DNA of 64,000 nucleotides from Piliocolobus tephrosceles (lineage: Eukaryota > Chordata > Mammalia > Primates > Cercopithecidae). The notes below the pieces were generated by a model. That model saw nothing but the letters and a program-made list of their open reading frames with translations, had not been told where the DNA came from and ran no database searches. Positions 56,881 to 64,000 of the stretch are shown one piece after another (the stretch's first letter is position 1; each line of letters opens with the position of its first letter). A program made the position numbers and the translations under genes. Where the stretch lies: NCBI RefSeq assembly GCF_002776525.5, contig NC_045440.1, positions 838,950-902,949 on the forward strand, given 5' to 3'.

Positions 56881-57200
56881 AAAAACAAAACTTTTTTTAT
56901 TTTAAAAAAGGAAGACCCAGAGAAGGGCATAATTTAACCATCACTTGGAAGTACATGACCCCACCACACAGAGAAGATCAAAGTTAGCTTTGTGGCATGA
57001 ATATTTATATAATTATTTGTTCTCCAGGTGTTTAGCACAGTCCTGGGTGTATTATAGGCACCCAGTGTATACTTGGGTAGTGAAATCTGACAGTGGGACA
57101 GAGGGGCTTCTGTGTAAGGTTAACTAAAAAGGCTAAAACCCTTAAAGTCTAGATGATGAAGGCTGAGCTCTGACGGGGCTCAAATATAACAAAGTCCATT
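56881..57200. other. Unassigned sequence, no gene seen
   Basis: Nothing recognisable. Confidence 0.35.
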
Positions 57201-57219
57201 CTCCCTTTGAAGCATTTCA

Positions 57220-58110
57220 GCAGGATGAATGAATCACCAGTCTCCTCCCTTTCTCCCCTTCCTGACTGCCCAAAGCACAAACCCTACACCAAGCCCTTGG
57301 GCCCTTAGCACTTTCCTTCACCCTGCTGTCTTGACTATGGGGTCTCCCACTGCCTCCAGCATCAAGCCTAACTTTCTAGGGCTCCGTAGCCTTCTCCCTA
57401 CCTGCATCTTCCCTCTCTGGCCTCACCCCTTGTCTGTGCAAACCCTTGTCTCTGGTCAGCCTGATGCCCTGATGGGAGACCGTGGAATCCTTGTCTCACA
57501 TCCATCCCTCCTCTTACCTACATCTCTCTCCAGAGTGCCAGCATTTTGGTGAACCCACCCTGCACCCCTTAATGCCTTCTTTAACTCTTCCTGCTCCTCT
57601 CCCTGATTATTTTGTTACTATTGCTGGTGCCACTCCATTTGCACTTAGAATAAAATAAAAACTCCTTAGCACAATTGGAATGCCTCTTTCTTCCATCTCA
57701 GTCTCCCTTGGATCCCCTCTCCTTTTTGCCTATGACGTCACATACTGGCCTCCCTCAGGTCCAGGAGCTCACAGCTCAGGCCCTGGCATGGGTATCTTTC
57801 TGCATTTGGACCCTGCCATCACCAAAAACAGTCCCTTCTGTTTCAATTACAACTTAAATGTCACCTTAGAGTTGGCTTCCTGGTTCCTCATGTTTCAGTA
57901 AATCCCATTTTGTTTAAACCTCTTAGTTTTTAAAAAATCTTTTATAAATGCTTTCTTGTTTTCATCTTTATAATTATTCATTTGTATGTTTAGTTGATCA
58001 CTATCTACCACTTCCCCTAGAGTCAGCTCCATAAACAATGTGTTTTGTTTTCAGCACCTAGCATGGTGCCTGACATGTAGTAGGTGCTTATCTATTTGTT
58101 CACAAATGAA
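57220..58110 (+). mobile_element. L2, long diverged copy
   Basis: AATAAAATAAAAACTCCTTA, TTAAATGTCACCTTAGAGTT, GCACCTAGCATGGTGCCTGA and CATGTAGTAGGTGCTTATCT are hallmark sense L2 phrases in order. The 107-codon frame 57229-57552 falls inside it. Confidence 0.82.
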
Positions 58111-58767
58111 TATCTTATGTTAAACTCTCTAGTCACTAATTGTTCTATAAATTTGAGCATTACTTCATGACTTACTTATAATGCTGTTTTGTTGACTCAT
58201 GTTGGTGGGTGTCTATTTCCTGTCTTCAATAGGACTGTACATTGCAGAAATGATCTATTTCTCTACACCAAAGGAAGTTAGATGCAAAGAATGAATGAAG
58301 TTAGACTTAATTTGGTGTCTGTCACATTCTGAAATACTATAACCAGGATAAGTGTCTAAACTTGAAGGAGACACCACAGTGGGGTTTCATGTTATTTTGG
58401 GTCCTGGTAGTATTGGTTGGGATCTAAGGTCTGCACTGAGCCTAAGAACTGTGTATACCTCAAATTTTCTTTGCATTGGAGACATATCACTTGGCCAAAA
58501 GACCAAATGAGCCAGCATCAGATACAATCTTGTATCTTTGGTTGAGGACCAGAGAAAAGACTTGGCTTGAAATGGGAGAGCATGTAGGAGGACAAACACA
58601 AATCTTTAAGTCCTAGAATCCCACTTTGCCTGGGAAGACAATCATATTAGAAACTAAGGAACAGAGGTCTACAGTGTTCTATTTCCCATTTCACACTCAA
58701 CCTGGGGATATGTGCTCTATGCTCATTCTCGGAAGTAGCCTGTATGATTTGATTTGTTATTGCTTGA
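58111..58767. other. Unassigned sequence, no gene seen
   Basis: Nothing recognisable; a 70-codon minus frame only. Confidence 0.35.
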
Positions 58768-58869
58768 TCCCTCCCTCCCTCCCTCCTCTTTCTTTCCCCT
58801 TCCTTCCTTCCTTCCTTCCTCCCTCCCTCCCTCCCTCTTTCTCTCTCTCTTTCTCTCTTTCTTTCTTTC
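58768..58869 (+). repeat. (CCCT)n/(CCTT)n/(CTTT)n pyrimidine microsatellite
   Basis: A compound array of four-base pyrimidine units directly abutting the T-tail side of the next Alu. It probably expanded from the Alu poly(A). Confidence 0.95.
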
Positions 58870-59152
58870 GAGACAACGTTTCATTCTGTTGTCCAGGCTG
58901 GAGTGCACACAATCACAGCTCACTGAAGCCTCGACCTCCTGGGCTCAAGTGATCCTCCCACCTCAGCCCTCCAAGTACCTGGGACTATGGGTGCACACCA
59001 CCATGCCAGGCTAATTTTTAAATTTGTTTTTGCAAAGACAGGGTCTTGCTATGTTGCCTGGGCTAGTTTCCAGCTCCTGGGTTCAAGAGATCCTCCCGCC
59101 TTGGCCTCCCAAAGTGTTGGGATTACAGGCATGAGCCACTGCACCTGGCTAT
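58870..59152 (-). mobile_element. AluJ-type
   Basis: GAGACAACGTTTCATTCTGT to GAGCCACTGCACCTGGCT. Confidence 0.93.
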
Positions 59153-59409
59153 CCTTATTTTCTTTTGGTTGGGCATGATTAGTTGACTTCACATACAGTA
59201 AGTGTATGTATGATAAAGTTACACTGTACTCCGCTCTTTGGGGAGTTAATACCTGAAGCTTGTTATCCTTACGTAGACAATACAGTGGGTAAAAATATAA
59301 AGAAGGTCAAGAAGGGTTTAAATCAATTCACAGATGTCAGAGTTATAACTAGTTCTTAAGAGACAAAAAAATTTACCAAATACTCAGTGATGTTACTGTT
59401 AGAGAATAC

Positions 59410-60075
59410 AGATGTTCCTACCCCCCATTCCTACCAATCTCTGTGACACTACATATGTGTGCACATTCCCTGTGACCTCCCCAAACTTCCCCCAAAACAT
59501 TCATCTTTCTCCCTTCCCTGTCCCTACTCACACCATTTCTCTCCACCATTACCACCACCCTACAGGTAATCACTTTGTTTCTTACGTATCTTTCCAGAGT
59601 TGCTTTATGCAAATACAAACAAATAACAAAAAAAAAAAAACCTTATCTCTTCCCCTTTCTTACAGAAAATGTAGCATGTTCTATTGTTTTGCACTTTGAG
59701 TTTTGTGTAACAAAGCATCCTGCAACTCTTTGTATATCATTAAAAAGAAAACTATCATTTTTTAACATCACTGCACCATCTTCTGTTGTGTGGATGTACC
59801 ATAATTTAACTAGTTCCCCTTTGGGTGGACATGTGGGTTTTTCTCCTCCATTCTTTCAATTGTAAGCAATGCTAAATGAATAATCTTGTACACACGTACT
59901 TTCTGACATCTACGTATTTATCTGTAAGATAAAGTCCCACAAAAAGGATGGCTATCTCAAAGGGTACCTGCATTTGAAATTTTGGTAAGTAGTGCCAAAT
60001 TCCCTTTCATAAAGATTGTACTGTTTTGTACCACCAGCAACAAGGTATGAGAGTGCTTGCTAGCACTTCAATTCT
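59410..60075 (-). mobile_element. L1M ORF2 3-prime/UTR fragment
   Basis: TTTCCAGAGTTGCTTTATGC, GTGTGGATGTACCATAATTT, AGCAATGCTAAATGAATAAT and ACCAGCAACAAGGTATGAGA are antisense old-L1 phrases in order. The region is AT-rich with an A13 run. Confidence 0.85.
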
Positions 60076-60428
60076 TAACGTCGAATATAGAAATGTAGCT
60101 TCTAGGGATAATGGGTTCTATGAGCTTACTCCTCAGCACTCAAAGAAGTCCTGTTTCTATAGAAGTCAATAAGATACAAGGCACAGAATTGATGAGGATA
60201 CCATCCACCTACTCTTTTGAAGCTTTATGTAGGCTCAAACTAGGAAAATCTTATGAAAAATATATAACACAGCCTCTTTGTAACGCTTTTGCTGAGGCCT
60301 ATCCCCATATTGGAATTGAAGTGTTATGTCTCCTAGTTGCATACCAGCATTGTAATAGGCTCCCTACTTTGACTAACACAGTAACACTAATTTCATTTGG
60401 AAGTGTCAGTAGCTGCCTGGCCCAGGGC
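60076..60428. other. Unassigned sequence with a 114-codon frame
   Basis: A plus frame (60111-60455) opens with ATG and runs into a MIR. There is no family I recognise and no splice or poly(A) support. Confidence 0.2.
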
Positions 60429-60429
60429 A

Positions 60430-60665
60430 ATGGCAGGGTAAGTAGCAGGCTTTAGAATTACATCTGCCTGGATTCTAATCTATGGCTTCCCTTACCCACG
60501 TGACTCTGGGTAACCCATTTGGCAGACCCGAGTCTGTTTTCTAGACCATTAAAATGGGAATACTAATCCTCATGCCTTTTTGGACTGCCATATAATTAAA
60601 AGGAGTCATGTATGGGAGACTGTTTAGTACATAATAGCATTCAACACTAACTTTCCTTGTTGCCT
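60430..60665 (+). mobile_element. MIR
   Basis: CATCTGCCTGGATTCTAATC, GTGACTCTGGGTAACCCATT and CATTAAAATGGGAATACTAA fit MIR. Confidence 0.85.
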
Positions 60666-61895
60666 TTCTGAAAATAGAGAATTGGGAAGAAAAACCCCAA
60701 AGGGCTTCTAAACATTTAAAATTTATGTCACAATTTCTGTATGTTAAAGCTTTCTTACTTTACTCACAGAAGAGGCTCTAAAAATCTATTTAGTATTATT
60801 TTACATGTAACTCCATATGCTTTGTTGTTTGGCTTCTCTGTCTATATTAAAGAGTAAATACAGGGGCCAAAGTTTTTAATTGACTGAATAAATTTAAAAA
60901 AGCAGAGATTAAAAAATATTGTTAGAAAAAACCACCACTGCTACCACCACCACCACCAACCTCCACAACAGTGGTGTGGTGCTTAGCAGGCCAGAGCAGG
61001 CACATAAATTGTTAGAGCCTCTTAGCATAAGGCCACTTCAAGGTCAAGTTGTCAAGAAAAGGTCAACTTTCTGCCTAATGTGCAGAGAGCAACCCAATGG
61101 GCAATGTTTTTCTTTCACTTTCCCCCCAATTTAACTGAAGTTTTGAGGTATCTCTGTAATAAATGATTGAATTTTATGGAGATTTACATCATAAAATGTA
61201 AAATACCATTTTTTTGGCACCTAAAGGTTAAATTTCAGTTATCTGGAGAATTAATTTGCACTAATTTAATCAATACTTATTGAGTGCCCACTATGTGTTC
61301 AGCATTGTGCTAAGTGCTGGCTTACTTAGAACGAAAACCACCCCCAAAATTCTAGGTAAAAATGTGCCATCCAATGCATAGTCCAGATTTATGTTAACTT
61401 TTCAGTGAGTCTTCATGAGAAGTTTATTATAACTGATTTTAATTTTAGAGCCTTCTGGGTTCTATAATGTATCCTTCTTCCAAAGAAAGTAGAAGGATAA
61501 AATTGTTGAAACAGCAAATGTAAAGTTGAAATCACTTTACAGTCTGATAATCTTATATATCTACTTGAAACTTCAATTGTAATAAACACTTTTGACTCAT
61601 AAGCTCATTTGTCAGCCTTATATAGTGAGTGTAATTTACTTAGCTAATTTCACTAGTAGATTATGTTCTTTCAGGGCACAGAGAAATAGGAATCATAAAT
61701 ATGCCATTACTGCCTGCTTTTGTATCTCATTTCACAGCCTCATAGCTTAGAGAAAATATATTTGAAAGCACAAATTAATTGCACCTATTTTCTAGAAGCA
61801 TTTCAAAATGCTTTCTTTTATTAGAGATACCAAATACACTCAGTGATAGAATTTAAGTAGATACATGTTGGTATTATGCAAACATAATAATAACA
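60666..61895. other. AT-rich sequence, short (CCA)n, no gene seen
   Basis: A (CCA)n stretch lies at about 60930-60958. CTTATTGAGTGCCCACTATG (61276-61295) is an L2/MIR-end remnant. No long frame. Confidence 0.4.
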
Positions 61896-61899
61896 ATGG

Positions 61900-62135
61900 T
61901 AATAATAATAGCAGTTACTCTCTAGTGCTTAACTGCCTATCAGGTATCATATTGAGATCCTTGAAAGGATTACTGCCTTTAATCTGCCCATAAACTTTTC
62001 AGAAAAGTCACCGTTGTTATTCCCATTATATAAAGGTGAAAACTGATATTTGAAGAGATAATCTCGCTCACATTATTCATGTTACTACTTTAGTGAAATT
62101 GGGGTCCATACTTGGACAATCCTACTCTACATTTA
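61900..62135 (-). mobile_element. MIR
   Basis: GTTATTCCCATTATATAAAG and GATAATCTCGCTCACATTAT with a leading AATAATAATAGC fit diverged antisense MIR. Confidence 0.65.
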
Positions 62136-63440
62136 TGCCGTGTAAAATGTTATTCATTCAAATTCAGCAAAGAAACAGAATCCCATCTATATGCAGAAAT
62201 AATCTTTACCTGCTGGCCTTAAGTTTTACTACCATAGGGAGTATGAGGCTTCAATCATAGCATGAAATACATGGATACAGTTATATGGCTTGTTTCTAAA
62301 AGTTGATTTTGGAATCACTCCCTTCTTCCCAATATATGGGAGTAAAAATTCACTATTAGTACTTTTTCTAAAGTCTTCAGAGATTTTATACTGGCATGTA
62401 TACTCATGAAAAGCTGTGTCCTAAAATGTAGTATCCCCATCTACCCTGCCACTCCCAAAATTCATAGGTGCCATAGTATTCAATAGTATCAAAGTAACTA
62501 TTGAAGTTGTCAAAGGCACCTTTCTTCCATAGAACCTCCAGCCATACAAATATTACCTAATTTGTACTCTTAACATTCTAAAGACAGTTATTGGCATTAT
62601 TAGAAGACTTTATTGAAGGGAGAAATAGACAGAATCACAAAAATGAGTTCAAAAATCTAGGGAGGTCAAGGAGAAAATCCAGGGACTTTTTCCCCCTCAT
62701 TCTTTTTTTTTAACTTCAAAATGTTCATTTCGTCTGATCAGGAACAACTGTAACCATGTAGCTTGCCCTATTTTGGCTATCTGGTTTCAAAAATACTTTC
62801 ACTGGAAGATCGTTGTAATTCAAATCCATTTGGTGCTGTTTCACTTTTGTAATTTGTTAGCTAAGTTTAAGTAGTGTCTCCTGCACCTACTTTAATGATA
62901 TAGCACACTGATAATATTTTTTCCTCATTTAAAGCCATGTTTACCCACAGCGCCTTAGCACCCAAAAAATTCTAAAAGGCACTTCTTACACATTTAAATA
63001 ACCTGAACAAATAATTGATACAGGTTAAGCCCTGGCTAGTTCTGCATTTTCCAAATTAAGATCACAGAATTTAAAAATTGCATATTAAAAAAAATGTTGG
63101 TAGAATATATTTCCATAGGGCAGAAAAAACATTCAAGGTCACAATTCCTTGCTCCAACATGTAAGACACAACCAGGCTGATTTCCAATTGAATTTTGCCT
63201 GAAGTTTTCTTAAGGGAATGATGGAAACTTTATTACAAAAGATGGTAAAGTTGTCAGTGACAGAAAAATCAGGAGGTCAACAGAGGTAAGAGGAGAGGTG
63301 TCTAAATGGAAGTGAGAATCAATAACTTGCTTGTGAAAATCTGACTTATGTAATTTTTAAAGACCCTCAAAATAAGAGAAGAATAAAAGAGAAATTTAAA
63401 AGAAAACAGAAACAGCCAAAGAGGTGAGACACAGACATTT
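62136..63440. other. AT-rich single-copy sequence, no gene seen
   Basis: No repeat or long frame recognised. It leads up to the GC-rich island. Confidence 0.4.
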
Positions 63441-63444
63441 TGAT

Positions 63445-64000
63445 TGGGGGGGTTGTCTAACTACACAATGAGGTCATCCCATCTCCCGGAAGTGACACGT
63501 AATCACCTGCTTTGCACTAGCTCCGCCCCTTCCCTCAAAGGTCCCGCCCCTCCACCAGCAGCCAGGAGGGTGTTAGGGGGCGTTTCTCCAGGAGGAAAGC
63601 TGTGAGCTGCGACGCTGAGGAAGGGGACCCCAAAACGTCTGGCACTGCCCCCTCCAGGGATCACTTTGGACCGCCTCACTCGGCCCAGCCGGATTCTGAA
63701 ACGCCGAGGGGTCAACCTGATGGGTTTCGGGGTCAACGGAAGAGGGGAAGGGGAGCCCTGGCGGGGAGAACCCCCCGGTCCCCCGCCCAGCAGCTGAGGC
63801 ACAGGAGGGCGGCCATCTTGGCCGGGAGGGTAGGGCTGGGGAGCTGCGGGCGCCGTGCGATTGGGGGGCTCGCCCGGAAGTGACGCCAACTACCCGGAAG
63901 CGGAGGGGGTTCCCTGGCCCACTCCCCCCTCGTTCGTTTGCTCCCCCGCTTCCTCCCCGCCCCCCTTCCTCTCCATTCGTTTCCCCCCCTCCCCGTTCCC
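63445..64000. promoter_or_regulatory. CpG-island, TATA-less promoter region (edge of window)
   Basis: Composition turns sharply from AT-rich to GC/CpG-rich. Visible sites are CCGGAAGTGAC (63486-63496, ETS with an adjoining CRE-like half), GC boxes CTCCGCCCC (63521-63529) and TCCCGCCCC (63542-63550), an inverted CCAAT (ATTGG, 63860-63864), a YY1-type CCATCTTG (63813-63820; AAGATGG on the minus strand), CCGGAAGTGACG (63874-63885) and CCGGAAG (63894-63900). A C/T-rich end follows from 63901. No TATA box is seen. Such ETS/YY1/GC-box clusters typify housekeeping and often bidirectional promoters. The gene or genes served cannot be identified here. Open frames on both strands (63503-63889 minus, 63602-63883 plus) are probably a GC-content effect. 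Confidence 0.85.

Noticed and set aside
63503..63889. 128-codon minus and 93-codon plus frames in the CpG island
   Set aside because: Proline/glycine/arginine-rich, mutually overlapping frames are expected from GC-rich DNA with few stops; neither has a credible domain.
1..64000. CRISPR array, operon, phage or other bacterial-type system
   Set aside because: The density of Alu, L1, MIR and MaLR elements shows primate nuclear DNA; no regularly spaced repeats or gene clusters are present.

Overview
This window looks like intergenic or deep-intronic DNA from an Old World monkey (a macaque- or baboon-like genome). The main evidence is the many young Alu copies whose heads read GGCTCAAGCCTGTAATCC and whose right arms carry GAGATCCGGCCACTGCACTC; I know these variants as typical of cercopithecid AluY lineages. 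Old AluJ/FLAM, L1M, L2, MIR, MaLR and ERVL relics fill much of the rest. I see no intact protein-coding gene. The open frames are mostly antisense or chance readings of repeats.

Layout. 1-16 kb: an AluY at the edge, a single-copy AT-rich block with one unassigned 99-codon frame, an 89-bp tandem duplication, nested L1 fragments, a three-monomer Alu, an RPL19 processed pseudogene inside an older inverted-repeat element, a 2.2-kb L1M inserted in an L2, a perfect 59-bp tandem duplication, and a tail-to-tail Alu pair. 16-25 kb: an MST LTR, an assembly gap, an Alu cluster, one copy of a roughly 675-bp direct duplication, MLT1 LTRs, and a solo ERVK-class LTR with a 6-bp target duplication, itself hit by an AluY with a templated inverted insertion. 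25-36 kb: L2 and MIR pieces, an L1M with a 5-prime inversion pierced by three sets of Alu sequence, and MER5A-like pieces. 36-52 kb: mostly unassigned sequence, two MST LTRs, many Alus, the second copy of the duplication, and another MLT1 LTR. 52-63.4 kb: L2, MLT2, MLT1, L1M and MIR remnants.

The last roughly 560 bp (63.44-64.00 kb) change character. They are GC- and CpG-rich, with GC boxes, three CCGGAAG ETS sites, an inverted CCAAT and a YY1-type motif. This looks like a TATA-less CpG-island promoter of a gene lying beyond the window or reading leftward, and it is the only strong gene-regulatory signal here.

No operon, CRISPR, phage or other novel molecular system is visible. The most informative observations are structural: the 29-kb-apart duplication with a parallel open frame, the twin-primed L1, the trimeric Alu, the hairpin-headed Alu, and two tandem duplications. 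Repeat names are from recognition by eye; exact subfamilies and percent identities were not computed. Three runs of N (100, 100 and 10 bases) limit what can be read.
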